Both the position numbers and the translations under genes were made by a program. From the NCBI GenBank assembly GCA_928212115.1, contig CAKMRJ010005745.1, positions 103,078,030-103,142,029 on the forward strand: 64,000 nt of DNA, given 5' to 3'. This document shows positions 34,526 to 47,306 of the stretch, piece after piece (within the stretch, counting starts at the first letter, position 1; the number at the start of each line of letters is the position of its first letter). Below the pieces are notes generated by a model. The model was given only the letters and a program-made list of their open reading frames with translations, searched no databases and was not told the DNA's origin. This DNA comes from Lactuca virosa. Its lineage: Eukaryota > Streptophyta > Magnoliopsida > Asterales > Asteraceae.

Positions 34526-34981
34526 TGTAACGTCCCATTTTCACAACAAAAAATTTTCATCTTATTAAGGTAAAACTCTGTATTATAAAATCCGTATTAA
34601 GAAAACCATTTATTCCAAATTATATTTGTTAAAAAGCAGAGTAATATGATAACGTGGAATATTCATTGCTGCTGATGGAATGTATGATAATTATTAATCA
34701 TAATGGTAATTTTAATTGCCTAAAATCGGAACATTTGACCTAGATAACTAGTCAAGCCCTAAATTCAAAATTGAAGGGGTTGAATTAATATTATTTAATT
34801 AAATGTATAAAGAAAAGAAATTGTTTGATTCCTAAAAGATTCAATATAATTAATTAAATTATTAATTAAAAGATAATTACTAATTTTAAATGGATTAAAT
34901 ATTAATTAATTAAATGTTAATTAAGTAGATAAGGCTTAGACCTTGTGTTATTAAAAAGTTTGATATACACCCTTGCGTGTG

Positions 34982-35046
<65 letters not shown>

Positions 35047-35840
35047 GTATGTGTAAAACAATAATAAATCGACAGTCGAATCAAGATTAGGCCTCATTAA
35101 TGAAGTCATACTATAAGAGAAATAAAAGGAAACAACCTATAAAATTACCATTGAATGAGTGTCCTTTTCATTTACCGCTTCTTTTTGTGGTGGATTGTCG
35201 TTAGCCAAAAGGGTTCCGATAAGACGAAAATCTTGTTAAAAGTATAACATAAAGTAATAGAACATAAAAATCCCACTATAGTTATTTGGAAAAATATGAA
35301 CTTGTATGTTGATCCATGAAGACGCACATTAATTTGGGACTACAAAGTGAAAATGTTTGAACAACTCGAGTTTATGATTATTGATGGAGCATGTGTAGTT
35401 AACCGTTATACTAATTTGGGACTAAAAAGTGAAAAATGATTGAACAACTCGATTTTATGATTATTGTTGGACCGTGTGTAATTAACCGGCATAATAATGT
35501 GAGATCGTAAATGAGAACGGGGGTAGCATTCGAGTTTGCATGGTTATTCACATCTTGTTTGTGATCCTCGGTATCCCAATTAAAAAAGTAAGAGCATATT
35601 CTGATATTAAACATGATATTGATAGTTCTATGAATCTCATGAGTTCTAGGAGTTTCATTGTGATGTAAATCGGTAAAATATGTTACCTACTTAAAACAGA
35701 TTCACAATTTGATTACGACATCTCTCTTCATATTACAAATTAAGAATATGGATCCTAAGCATAAGTATATAAACTTTGGGTTAAAATATATTAAGGATTG
35801 AAATGTAGTAACTAAAACTTTCTCTTATATAAATGTATAG
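34526..35840 (+). repeat. LTR-like sequence of undetermined end
   Basis: TGTAACGTCCC directly after a purine tract looks like a 3' LTR start, yet it does not match the LTR at 32679. A (TG)n(TA)n microsatellite lies at 34976-35043. I could not place the right boundary; the stretch to 35840 is AT-rich and holds no recognisable gene. Confidence 0.4.
34976..35043. repeat. (TG)n(TA)n microsatellite
   Basis: TG dinucleotides followed by about 26 TA dinucleotides. Confidence 0.92.
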
Positions 35841-36168
35841 AAATGGTGATCTTCCTCCTCCTCCTCCCACCACTCAAAGTTCAAACTTCATCCTTCTGTC
35901 AATTTTGTCGAAGGAAAATCTTACTGGTCTAAACTGCATGGACTGGATGCAGAATCTAAAAATGACTTTGCATTATGAGAACAAGGAGTATGTTCTCCAT
36001 AACAAAATTCCTGAAATTGACATGGAAATTGCTACTCCTGGAGAAATTATTGCTAATGCTGAACATGGTGATGATGCTACAAAAGTTGCATGTATCATGA
36101 TAGTCACTATGTCACCACAACTCTAAAACTTTTATGAAGACTACTGGCCATATGAAATGAAATCGGCA

Positions 36169-37700
36169 TGTAACGTCCCAAAAATACTAATAAAATATTT
36201 CATTTTCAAACCATACCATCATTTATTCCAAAAAGAATCATAGTAACATTATCTCTCAAACATCGAAGTAAAATGATAATAATCAAAGTGGAAAAGCTAT
36301 CAGTGGGTGTTGTACAGTCAAGCCAAGTCCTTCTTTTTGGAACTGGAAGTAGCTGAAAATATTTAAACCACAGATACGAAAGCGCAAAGCTTAGTGAGTT
36401 TTCCAAAATACCACACACCATACAAAACATCAGGCCCTACCCAATCGAGCCCCACCCACATATCGGGCCCTTCCAATCATAACGGGCCCTGTCCAACATA
36501 CAAACAGGCCCATCCTGACATACAAAAAGGCCCAACCTAGCATACAAACGGGCCCTGCTAAACATACAATGCAAGAGTCGCAAAGATAGCTATAATCTTA
36601 CACAGTATTGTGGGAAGACTCACCTTCTCATGAAGTCAGACAAACCATATATAGCTTAAAGCCACAAAATAGGTGCTACAACTTACCAATCGAATCAAAC
36701 AAGGTCCTACCTTAGTATATACTCTACTAGCAATTTGACCAAAAGTCAACCCAGGTCAACAAGTCTTTTGTTTTTAACCGGAAAATACAAATATATAATA
36801 TACTCCTAAACTAACACCTAATTCCACCTAGGTACACAACGGGACTTGAACCCTCGACCTCAAAGAGGGAGGGCACCATCTGATACCGCTGGGCTAGAAG
36901 CCCTTTGGTATCTGGTGACCCTCACGTCGTGACCAGTCCATGGTCACATCATGGGAAAACGAACTTGGTCACGATTCAACTCAATCTCGTTCAAATCTAA
37001 TGTCACGTCATGATGGCCTTGCCACGACATCGTGACAGCGTCCGTCCAAAACAATCGATGAATTATCATCGTCAAGTCGTGACACCCATGTGGTCAAGTC
37101 GTGAGAATCGTACTTGGTTAATTCATTAATCCCGTTATCCATTAAGCCGAACATCCTAAGCATATAACCTACAGAGGACCTCAAGGATCCATAAAAGTTT
37201 CCAAATTTATGGAATCCTTCCACCCAAACTATATTTAAAAAAGACAAGACAAAACCCTAGATCTAGCAACATAGAACAATAAATCTTGGATCTTAAACAC
37301 TTACAAAGGTCCAGAGATGCCCAAATGAAGTCTCAATGTTGGCTAAGATGCTCGTTTCACCACAAAGGTCTTCTTCTTCCACCAAGAACCACCAAGATGA
37401 GCTCAAAAATGGAGAAGATGGATTAGGGTTTATTTAAGGGGGGTTTAGGAGGTGATGGAGGCTGAGGTTGGAGGAAAATAGGCCTCACTTCCTTTACATA
37501 GGTCTTAAGCCCGAAAATTAGTGTTTGCTCCTGATCAGATGCCATGTTGTGACAAATAGAGTGTCACATCATGACACCTCAATAGAAAACGCGCCTCATA
37601 TTTCCATGTCACGTCATGATGATACCTTCATCACGTCATGGCCAACACAATAATCATAATTTTACTTCAATTTCCATACCTCGAGGATCCGGATGTTACA
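36169..37700 (-). mobile_element. Solo Tekay-like LTR inside copia gag
   Basis: 1,532 bp with mirrored ends TGTAACGTCCC and GGATGTTACA. The left part resembles the 12732 LTR (CCCAAAAATAC, CTTAGTGAG, CATACCATACAAA), giving a minus-strand orientation. It divides a copia gag. The 5-bp flanks (CGGCA and TGGAA) do not match, so the target duplication is not preserved. Confidence 0.7.
36842..36905 (-). repeat. tRNA-derived SINE-like relic
   Basis: On the minus strand an A-box-like TAGCCCAGCGG (36896-36886) and a B-box GGTTCAAGTCC (36852-36842) lie at tRNA spacing, preceded by GGGCTTC and followed by an AT-rich body to about 36760. This looks like the head of a plant SINE or a decayed tRNA copy nested in the gypsy LTR. 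Confidence 0.5.
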
Positions 37701-40107
37701 TGGAACGTGCTGAAATCTTTCACAAGAAAGAAAGAATATAACTCTTTGAATTCGTCAAGTCCCTTATGGCGTATAAATTGAAGGAAGGAGAATCTATGTG
37801 TGCTCGCGTGCAGAAGACTTAGAGACATGTGGAAAGGCTTGATTAGCTCAATGTAAATTACGACAAAGAGTTATCATTGAAAAACACTGATACAACATTG
37901 ATGTAACTCCATAATTTTTTGCAAACTATTGAAGTAGGTATGAGGAAGTCTCATGCCCCTAATATTACTACTTTTCTTGTCCTGACCATTCATCAAGCAA
38001 AGGGGGTGAAAAGGAAGGTTGTCGCCTAACCCGAATGGAAAGGGAAAGCCCATGATCGAGACTCTAGTTGTAGGTCAAAGGGGAAAGCCAACTATGAAGT
38101 TCCCCATGTTAACTATACGAAGGAGGCCATTTTCTTTCACTATGGCCAAAAGGGGCATTGGAAGAGAAGCTTCCTGAAATACCACCAAGAGATTAAAGAA
38201 GGAAAAATCAAAGTATATGGTTCTTCATTAGGTATATACATGATTGAATTCAATAACAAACAAGTTTCTAATTATTGGGTCCTTGATACATGATGTGGTT
38301 TTCACATTTGTTCAGATATGCAAGGACTAAAGGAAAGTGAGAAACTCAAGCATGGAGAGTTGAACCTGGTCATTGGAAATAGACGTATTGCGCCTTTTAC
38401 AAGGATCAAGATTTATGAGCTTATGTTTGATGGTGGTGTTAGGATATATTTGATTTATTGTTGTTATTCGTCTTATATGACAAGGAACATAATTTTATTT
38501 CATACTTTATTTAGACAAGAATTTCGTTATTCATTTAATAATGATAATCGTATAATTTTTGTTTATAAGAGGTGTCTTTGTTTTTAAAGCTTATACTTGT
38601 AATGAGATGTATGAAACTGTTGGGTATGTGAATAATATGAGCAATGGTGTATTTAATATTGATTGTTCTAATGGTTTAGACAAAGTTTGCTTATGACATT
38701 GTCGTCTTGGGGATATAAGTAAGAAGCACAATGCCCAACTCCAAAAGGATGAATTGTTGCAATCATTTAACTTAGGGACTTGTGAATCTTGTTTATTAGG
38801 AAAGATGACTATGTCATATTTAGTAGGGACTTGTGAAAGAGGGATTGTTGGACATTATTCACACCTATGTGCACGGATCCTTTAGATCCACCACAAGGGA
38901 TACTAATCCCTACTATCTGAGATTTACTGACGACTACAATAGTTATGATTATGTGGAATAGTTTCACAATTGACTCCACCTAGAACACCACAACTGAATA
39001 ATGTTGCATAAAGGAGAAATTGAACCTTGCTAGACGTGGTTCATTCCATGATGAGTTGAGCTTCACTTCCTATATCATTTTGGGTGTATACCTTATAGAC
39101 TACCGCCCGTATCCTAAATATTTGTCCTACCAAAAGGTTTTCCAAAACACCTCATGATATGTTGAGTAGAAAACCTCCCTCACTCGCACATATCAAGGTA
39201 TGGGGTTTTGAGGCTCTCATTAGGTGCAAGACCCAAGACAAACTGGAGCCTAGAGCCAAGAAGTGAATATTCATTGGTTACCCACAAAAGTCCTTTGAAT
39301 ACTTGCTCTACAGGCCCAAATAAAATGTGGTCTTTATAGCTCGAAAGGGAGTCGTTCGTGTGGAGAATTCCAAGAAAGGGGATTTGCCCATATACCATAC
39401 TGTCAAATTGAGCAAGAGTTAATATCCTAGTAGTGATAAATAGATAGATGCTATGATTCAATTATCATACACATCGACAACAGGATCGATCATGGATGTT
39501 ATGACTTCTACTCATTCTGATGTGTCTTATTCCATAAACATGGGTAGTCGATATTCTTAAGTATTTGTGGAAAACCAAAGAAATGTTCTTAGTTTTCGAT
39601 GGAAAAGAAGAATTAAGAGTGAGTGATTATAGTGATGTCAACTTTCAAACGGATAGTGATAACTTTTGTTCACAATCCGACTGGGTATTCTTACTAAATG
39701 GGGGAGCGGTGACTTGGAAAAGTTCAATGCAGAAAATGGTGGCTGATTCTACTTGTGAGTCAGAGTACAATGCATCGAGTGGGGCAACAAAGAAAGTGAC
39801 TTGGTTAAAGAATTTCATTAATGATCTCGGAGTTGTTCCATCAATCCAAGAACCCATAGAGATTGTCTGTGACAATGAAGGTGTTTTTACTTTAACAAAA
39901 GAACTAAACGATCATGGGAGGTCAAGGCACATTACAAGAAAATACCATTACGTTCGACATAAAGTTGAAGATGGCGACCTCGTGGTGAATCGAGTATCAT
40001 CAAAGGATAATCCTGTTGGTCATTTTACAAAGGCGTTATGTAAGAATAAGCACTTCGAGCATGTTAAGAGCATTGGATTAAGAGACGATATTAGTTTTAG
40101 TGTTTAG

Positions 40108-40824
40108 TTGATGTTTTGAAAAATGTAAAAAAAATAAATTGTAATTGTTTTTGTCAATAAATAATAGAGATTTGTTTATGAGTTTGTTAACTATCATCTT
40201 CAATTATTTATTCTTTTGTTTCATTTTGCATGTTTACGTCCCGAGTATTAAATTATTCAAAATGTCACAGTCGGTCATACTTTTGGGAGTAAGTAGTGAT
40301 TTAAGGTTGTCATTGAGTATTAGTATATTATTCATTATGATTAGGCATGTCATAGAGATTGATGTTCTTACTCATGATACTTAACTAAGGATTTTAAGTA
40401 TTTGATAAACCCACGCTTAGAGATTACTTCATGGATTCAATCATAAGTAATTCTAAGATGATAATGGCTTCTATTCATCAAGAAAAGATACATAAGTTAT
40501 AGTTTAGAATTCTGTTATGCATTGGTATTACATAAACGCAACCATAAATGGAAGTTATAAAATGTAGTTCCATGTATGGAAAGATGAGTAAAGGTCATCA
40601 TAAATCTGAAATCCGGAAACAGAATCTTAGACTATGAGATTGATTTGTATCTATGTCTCGTGTCCCTACGATATCTTGTAGAACGCATGAATAGATGATC
40701 ACTTATCTTAGGGCTAGTGGCTGATAGGATTCAGAGTTGGACAGTGGATTTGGAAAGCACACTTTGCTGGTAATTCGTAGTCTATACTTGCAATTGTAGT
40801 TGATGACTTATCCAAGTTGGAGAC
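40108..40824 (+). other. 3' untranslated region of decayed copia
   Basis: About 720 bp between the RNase H stop and the 3' LTR. No conserved ORF; unusually long for a copia 3' region. Confidence 0.5.
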
Positions 40825-41623
40825 TGTTAGATTAGGTGTATAAGGTCACAAATAAATTGGTATAACTTTATGGAATAAAAGAAAAATACTTTTTGGGTTG
40901 CCCTTAATAACTAGAAATAGCTAGAAAAGACTTTAGGAGAGTGAGGAAATAATTTCTTTATTTATTATATGATTAATAAATTAATTAGGAATTGTTTAGA
41001 ATTAATTTAAAATTAATCAGAATTAATTGGAAATTAATTTGGAATAATAAGAATTAATTTATGGTGTTAGGATTGAATTTTAATTGTTCATAATTAAGCA
41101 AAAAAACGCAATTCTAGAACCATCCGAGAGGTGGATGGTTTCTAGGAGGTGTAGAATCATTCTGGAAGCCCCTGCTAACTGATAAGGATAATTACCTTGA
41201 ATAGATTAAATCCTATTATTTATTTATTCAAACTAAGGTTTATCTTGGAAATCCACCGGCTATAAATAGGGACCCTCGGCCTCGCCATTTCGAGCCCTAG
41301 ACTTCACAAATCAGAAATCGGATTTCTTAACCTCTCTCCTCTCTCTTTTTCGTTCCTAGGGTATTGTATGTGAGCCATTAGAGGCATCTATATTATTGGT
41401 GCTTGCTTTCCAAGGTGAGATTAAAGATCCAAAAGTAGTTATATTCGATTTATAGCAAAGGTGTGTGAATGTGAGTTTTCATTGTAAATAAATAGATTAG
41501 ATAATTGCTTCATAGTATGTTGCTATAATGAGAAAATGACATAGATTCTAGGTTGCATGTTCCCATAAATTGTTTTATGATTTCCACGAATTTACATATT
41601 TTTGTAACCTAGAAAACCCATCA
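40825..41623 (+). repeat. 3' LTR of decayed copia
   Basis: 799 bp, TGTTAGATTAGG...AACCCATCA; same family as the solo LTR at 31757-32500. It abuts integrase sequence of another copia element immediately on its right. No 5' partner was found. Confidence 0.75.
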
Positions 41624-42643
41624 ATTTTTCCTTCGAGAATGGTGCTAGGCAAACGACTAAAAATGTAGGTTACCGATCTAAAGGTGCCAAACCAATACGA
41701 GGCTAGAACATGTTTTTCTAACCCAATTTCTACAATGGTTCGATGTTTTCGTTTGGCTCAACGATTTTGCCGCGGCATATAAGGATAAGATAGATGATGT
41801 AAAGTCCTATTTTCCTCAAAAAAGCTTCTTAACCGCATGATTCACAAATTCCTTGCCACCATCGCTTTGGAATACCGTAACTTTCTCGGAGAAATGTGTT
41901 TAAAAAAATGTGAGAAAAACAGCTAACACGAAAAAAAAAATCCTGATTTACCTTTAAGTGAATGGAACCAAGTAAAGCGTGAGTAATCATCCATAAAAGC
42001 AACATAATAGTTATAATCATCAACATATGAGATATGTAGGTCCCCACAAATCACAATGAATCAAATACAACGGATGTTCAGAACGTTTTATATTTAAATC
42101 AAATGACAAACGATGTCCTTTACAAATGCAACTGATAAACACCTGATTTATTCGAAATAGATATTATATTAAAGGAGACATGGCCTTGTCTTTTATGCCA
42201 AGTCTCATAAAAAGCTTTAACTGAGGAAACAACCACCAATGCATGATGGTCATCATTTATCACATAGAGGCCATTTTCACATTTTCCTCGTGCTAGAGCT
42301 TTTCTCGTTTTCCTTTCCTGAATAATAAAATAGGGTTGAGTTAAAACATTAACCGTATTCTCAGTTGTAGGTTTGCTAACAGAGATTAAATTCTTAGTTA
42401 GATGAGGACCAACTAAGACATCACATAACTAGAGATTGTTAGCAATATATGTATCACCCGTATGAGAAATATTAAGGTAGTTGTCATTACTAAAAGAGAC
42501 ATTTATATTACCCTTATATGAGGAAAGATCGTGTAAACGCTTAGGAGAGTCCTTCATATGAGCATATGCGCCTGTATCTACCACATACCGAAATAAGGTA
42601 GCATCAGTAACGTGGCATTGCATATGAAAGGCTTGGCAAGATT

Positions 42644-43022
42644 TGTTGGAACAGCCCCTACAACCTCTGAACAATAAGAAGGAAAGAAAATAGGTGTTCC
42701 CTGTTGTTGTTGCTGCACACGAAAAGAAAAGAAGAAAAACAGATGGAGACTTTTTGTTTGCTTTCAAAAGTTTCTCTCACATAAATTCAAAAGTAAATGG
42801 GGCTATATATAGCCTACAATACACAACGGAAATTAAAGAAAAACAAACTAAAACCTAGCCACTAGAATAGGACTCTATAAGACCAGGTACACCATGTTTT
42901 TTTCTTGCTTTGAACCTGGTCAAATCTCTTTTATTCAAATACTAGATAAAACAAATAAAAACTAATCTTTTTAACTTATACCTATTATTCAAATAGCCCA
43001 TCTATGTCAAGATTACCCAACA
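42644..43022 (-). repeat. 3' LTR of the gag-only copia
   Basis: 379 bp, complete TG..CA termini on the minus strand, with a TATA-like CTATATATAG near 42805. Confidence 0.85.
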
Positions 43023-43056
43023 CTCACCCCCTTAAGCTTGACAATAATCTGATTCT

Positions 43057-43834
43057 TCAAAGCAGTGCTACAGGTTCATCATCATCTTGAGTGAAATTAA
43101 CTTCTTCTTTTATTTCTTTCTTAGGACACTGAGCTGCATAATGTCCATATTCTTGACAATTATAGCATTTAATATGTCTCTTGTCTCGATACATACCTTC
43201 CTCCCTTCGATCTTCATAGTTTTGGAACCGACCATCTCGACCTCTACCACGACCCCTTCCTTGACCTCGACCTCTTCCTTGTCCAGATTGATCTTGATTG
43301 AAGTTACCACGCTTGGTGCTCTCTTCCCATTCCTCTTTTGATAATAAAAGCTTGTTTTGATTTTGATCATTATCATCTTCATCAAGAACCTTGACTCTCT
43401 CTTCATATGCCTTCAACCTTCCCACAACTTCCTCAAGTGACATGTCCTCTATCTCTGAGTATTGCTCAATAGATGCAACAATGTGCAAAAATTTCTTAGG
43501 AACTGAATTTAGTAGTTTCTTACCACCTCATCCTCCAAACTAGACCCAAGACTCTTGAATTTGGATGCAATCTCACTAAGTTTTCCCGAAAACTCATCAA
43601 TAGTGTCACCCTCTTTCATCTTTACATCTCTAGCTCGGTTCTAAATGTTTGAAGTCTCGCCTTTTGAACTCTTTCGGCTCCCAAATACCGCACACGAAGC
43701 GCTTCCCACACATCTTTTGCATCCTTATGCTTAGCCACTTGAAGCAATATATCTTCAGGTAGAGTTTGAAACACAAATGCTCTTGCCATCATATTTTTCT
43801 TTGCCTCAATCGCTTTTCCAGTTTCCGGATTAAC
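43057..43834 (-). pseudogene. Gag of the gag-only copia, C-terminal part
   Basis: Minus strand. Upstream of 43488 it reads the copia gag core with frame breaks (VFQTLPEDILLQVAKHKDA). The frame 43488-43057 encodes MSLEEVVGRLKAYEERVK, an RG-rich stretch, the knuckle CYNCQEYGHYAAQC (near 43150) and an acidic end with TAG/TGA soon after. It was cut at 43834 by the nested copia; the N-terminal part lies at 48758-48913. Confidence 0.78.
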
Positions 43835-44312
43835 TGTTGAACACGACTCTTTGTATGGGAAACAACAAGACTTTTATTTAAGATACTTAAGAAGACCTTA
43901 CACTTTGTGAGACTACTACACACTTTGCTCTCTTTGAGGCTTTCTTGGATGGTTTGGAGCAAATGAGCTCCACACCTATTTATAGGCCTCTTAGGAAGGT
44001 TCTAGATACTAGTATACACTTACTACATACTAGATAACTCTAGAACTATCTAACATACTCTATATGCTTCCATATGTTTCTAGAATATTCTATCATGTTC
44101 TGGAGAGGTCTAGGTTGCTCCAGTGTCTTCTAGAATGATCAATAACCTTCCAGGGTCTTCCATGTCGTTCTAGAGTATTCTAGACTCTTCCGGTATATTC
44201 CGGAGTCTTCCATAGTCTTCCATAATGTTCTAGAATCTTTTAGAGCGTTCTAGAGCAAGCTAAAGTCTTCTAGATAATATTTGTTCTATTGGGCTAGTGA
44301 TGATCTTTAACA
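43835..44312 (-). repeat. 3' LTR of the young copia
   Basis: 478 bp. Contains a perfect three-unit heat-shock element TTCTAGAATATTC at 44078-44090 and several further TTCTAGA motifs. Confidence 0.92.
44078..44090. promoter_or_regulatory. Perfect trimeric heat-shock element (left LTR)
   Basis: TTC-TA-GAA-TA-TTC matches the consensus TTCnnGAAnnTTC exactly. A second, TTCTAGAATCTTT at 44228-44240, has its third unit altered in this copy. Confidence 0.7.
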
Positions 44313-45560
44313 CTCCCCCTCAGCACTAGCCCTCATTCTTCGTACCATGTTAAGCTGATAGCGAAAACCTTCACATTTTCCAATACTCAGTCCTTTAGTG
44401 AACAAGTCTGCTATTTGGTCATCGGTCTTGATCTGTCGCATCTCAATTTCTTCCATCAAGACTTTCTCTCTGATAAAGTGATAATGCACTTCCACATGCT
44501 TTGTTCTAGCATGAAATACTGGATTTTCTGCCAGCCGAATTGCAGATTGATTATCGTAGTGAAGTGGTACCACATAGTCAACTTTTTGATGTAAGTCCTT
44601 CATTAGGAGTACCAACCATGTACTTTCTTGAGCTGCTACGGCCGCTGCTTTGTACTCCGCTTCTGTGGTTGACAATGATACGGTTGGTTGTCTTTTACTA
44701 CACCATGATATTGGTCCCGACCCAAGCTTGAACACATACCCAGTGGTTGATCTTCGGGTATCATGGTCTCCTGCATAGTCAGCATCACAATATCCAACCA
44801 ACTTGCAGTCTTCTCCTCTTTTATACAAGAGACCATAGTCAATTGTACCTTTGACATATCTCAAGATCCGTCGGGCAGCATCCAAATGAGGTTTCTTCGG
44901 ACTTTGCATGTATCGACTCATAACTCCAACTGCATAAGCAATGTCAGGCCGAGATAAAGTTAGGTAGATAAGACTACCTACTAGTTGTCGATACATCGTT
45001 CCATCGTCCAACTCTTTTCCTTCATGAGCACATATCTTGGCATTTGACTCTATTGGTGTTGATACTGGCTTACACTCCAACATGCCAAACTTTTGAAGTA
45101 TATCTCTTGTATACTTTTGTTGGCAAAGGAACAACCCTTCCTTTGTACGATCAACTTTTAACCCCAAGAAGTGTTTAAGCTCCCCCAGCTCTTTCATTTG
45201 GAATAGCACCGATAGATTTTCTCTTGTTTGATGGATTTCTCTTTCGTCATCCCCGATGATGATCAAGTCATCCACATAAACCAACACAATTTCCAACTTC
45301 CCTTCTTTTTCTTTGACGAACAGGCTTGAGTCTGCATGTGCAACTGAATAACCACTTCGGGTAAGAAATTCAACAATCTTACCATACCAGGCTCTTGGTG
45401 CCTGCTTCAATCCGTAAAGAGCTTTTCTCAGCTTGCACACATGAGTGGGATTAACTGCATCCTCAAATCCCTTTGGTTGGTTCATGTAGATCTTCGCCAC
45501 TGGACTAAATGTTTCATCATAGTCCAGTCCATATTGTTGTGAGAACCCTCGAGCCACCAA
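44307..45560 (-). pseudogene. Young copia RT-RNase H (internally deleted)
   Basis: Open for 417 codons. It starts within RT (MVARGFSQQYGLDYDETFSP) and shows the catalytic VYVDDLIIIG, the LHRA.RILRYVKGT-type connection and RNase H with YCDADYAGD and ADLFTKGLS. Directly after FSPVAK it jumps to IYMNQPKGFED, so roughly 35 residues of the RT fingers/palm region usually found between these motifs are missing in frame. This copy cannot encode a normal RT. Confidence 0.88.
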
Positions 45561-45738
45561 ACGAGCCTTATATCTTTCAATTGATCAATCTGTGCGTCGC
45601 TTTAATTTATAAACCCACTTACAGGAAATGGGTTTTATATCTCTCGGTCTTGGTACCAGTTCCCACGTTTGATTCTGCTTTAAGGCTGTAACTTCTTCTT
45701 CCATTGCCTTCTGCCAAGCTTTATTCTTAATTGCTTCT

Positions 45739-45960
45739 TCATATGTCTCTGCCTCTTTTAACACCGTCTTCTAAAATGGCCGCATTAGCATACTTGGGAT
45801 TAGGTTTTCGGATTCTTTCCGTCCTTCGAAGTTGTGGAGGCGGCGTCTCCCTTTCACCGGCATCACTTGTTTGAGTTACTTCTTGCTCAATGACATCAGT
45901 GTCGCTCAGATCTTCAGGTGTATCAACACTTAACCAAATGTGTGCAGTTTGCTCCCCCAT
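45739..45960 (-). pseudogene. Young copia integrase-RT linker segment
   Basis: Reads an acidic stretch followed by RRTERIRKPNPKYAN, typical of the linker preceding copia RT. Frame differs from the integrase segment; a TGA at about 46028 and a stop at 45739 interrupt it. Confidence 0.7.
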
Positions 45961-46036
45961 CTTTTGTTTTAAAACTTCTTCAATATTTTCCGAGTCTGGT
46001 AATACTTTCTTCTCTGAGGACCATCATGAAGATGCT

Positions 46037-47266
46037 TCATCGAACACTACATCTCTTGAAGTGTAGCACAATTCCGCTTGTTGGATCACAACACCTCCAT
46101 CCTTTTCTTTGATTGCCATATCCAACAAATATACACCTGAATGCTTTCTTGTCAAACTTGCTACGTAAATGACTAGGTACAAATACGTAGCAGACGCAAC
46201 CAAATACTCGGAAGTAGCTAACAGTAGGTTTCATGTTCCATAGTGTCTCAAATGGTGAGATGAAACCTAACCTTGGTTGGGGAAGTTTATTGATCACATG
46301 GGCAGCAGTTCGCATTGCTTCAGCCCAAAATCTTCCTGGGACATTCTTCGCGTGTAGCATGCTTCGACAAATTTCTGCAAGATGTCGATTCTTTCTCTCA
46401 GCTACACCATTTTGTTGAGGTGTGTTGGCACATGTGAATTGATGACGTATACCACATTCTTTTAGATAGCGATTGAATTCTTTCGAGGTGTATTCTCCTC
46501 CATTGTCTGAGCGTAGACACCGAATCTTCTTTCTCACTTCTCCTTCGACCGTTGTCTTGAATTCTAGAAACTTTGAGAATGTTTCAGATTTTTCTTTCAT
46601 GAAGAAAACCCACACATATCTCGAATAATCATCAATGAACGTCACCATGTACCGCATCCCGCTAACTGATGTCTGCTTGACTGGACTGAACACATCTGAG
46701 TGAATTAACTCTAGTGGCTTCTTTGCTCTAAAGTTTGACTCCTTGTATGGTAATTGATGAGCTTTACCATACTTCAACTTGTGATAACCAACATGTCCCA
46801 GCCGTGCATGCCATAGATCTGCTGTCTCGTTCTTACGAGTCTTGTCTACATAGGCAGACTCTGCGGAGAGCACATAGACGGACTCCACTCTCCGTCCTTC
46901 CATTGTTGGCTTTTCTGATATTTTAAGATCTCGATAGACCTTCACATCTTGTGGGCCAAACAAGACGTAGTTGCCTGACGATGTTAGTTGCGATACCGAC
47001 AACAAGTTCTTCTTCATACCTGGCACGTGATAGACATTATGTAGTGACACCATGTCAGATTTATTACCAGGCATGATCGTCGTTTTTCCAATCTGAGCAA
47101 TTGGAAGTCGTGCATTGTTGGCTGTAAGTACCATGCGACTCCCTTTGTACTCCTTCACGTCTTGTAGTTTGTTCTGATCGTCAGTCATGTGATTGGAGCA
47201 TCCTGAATCAATGATCCAGTCATTCTCATAGTTGACACGCTCTCCCATCATTGTCATGAGTGCCAA
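46037..47266 (-). pseudogene. Young copia protease-integrase (zinc-finger deletion)
   Basis: Open for 409 codons: protease WIIDSGCSNHM, the H(N)x domain LWHARLGHVGYHKLK, then directly YGKAHQLPYKES, the integrase core (IHSDVFSPVKQ, FIDDYSRYVW, RSDNGGEY, PQQNGVAERKNRH) and GYGNQRKGWRC. The jump after HKLK skips about 25-30 residues including the two cysteines of the HHCC finger. The frame is lost at 46037-46060. Confidence 0.87.
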
Positions 47267-47306
47267 CTCGTTTTCTTCTATGGCACATAATGCCTCAGCA
47301 TCCCAT

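Larger units (their letters stand above)
35841..40107 (+). pseudogene. Decayed Ty1/copia polyprotein lacking reverse transcriptase
   Basis: Gag begins at 35841 (YRNGDLPPPPP) and reads GLNCMDWMQNLKMTLHYENK. It is cut at 36168 by a gypsy LTR and resumes at 37701 (ERAEIFHKKERI, then SLMAYKLKEGESVCARV). A degraded knuckle and protease (VLDT) follow near 38150-38300. Integrase remnants run to about 39440 (HIKVWGFEA, IFIGYPQ). The sequence then jumps at about 39540 directly into RNase H (WKSSMQKMVADSTCESEY, 39565-40107), so the reverse transcriptase is deleted. Many stops throughout. Confidence 0.8.

Noticed and set aside
34526..35840. 5' LTR of the decayed copia at 35841
   Set aside because: The start TGTAACGTCCC is gypsy-like and does not match the copia 3' LTR (TGTTAGATTAGG) at 40825.
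36842..36905. Functional tRNA gene
   Set aside because: The stems do not pair well by eye and it lies inside a decayed LTR; a SINE or relic is more likely.
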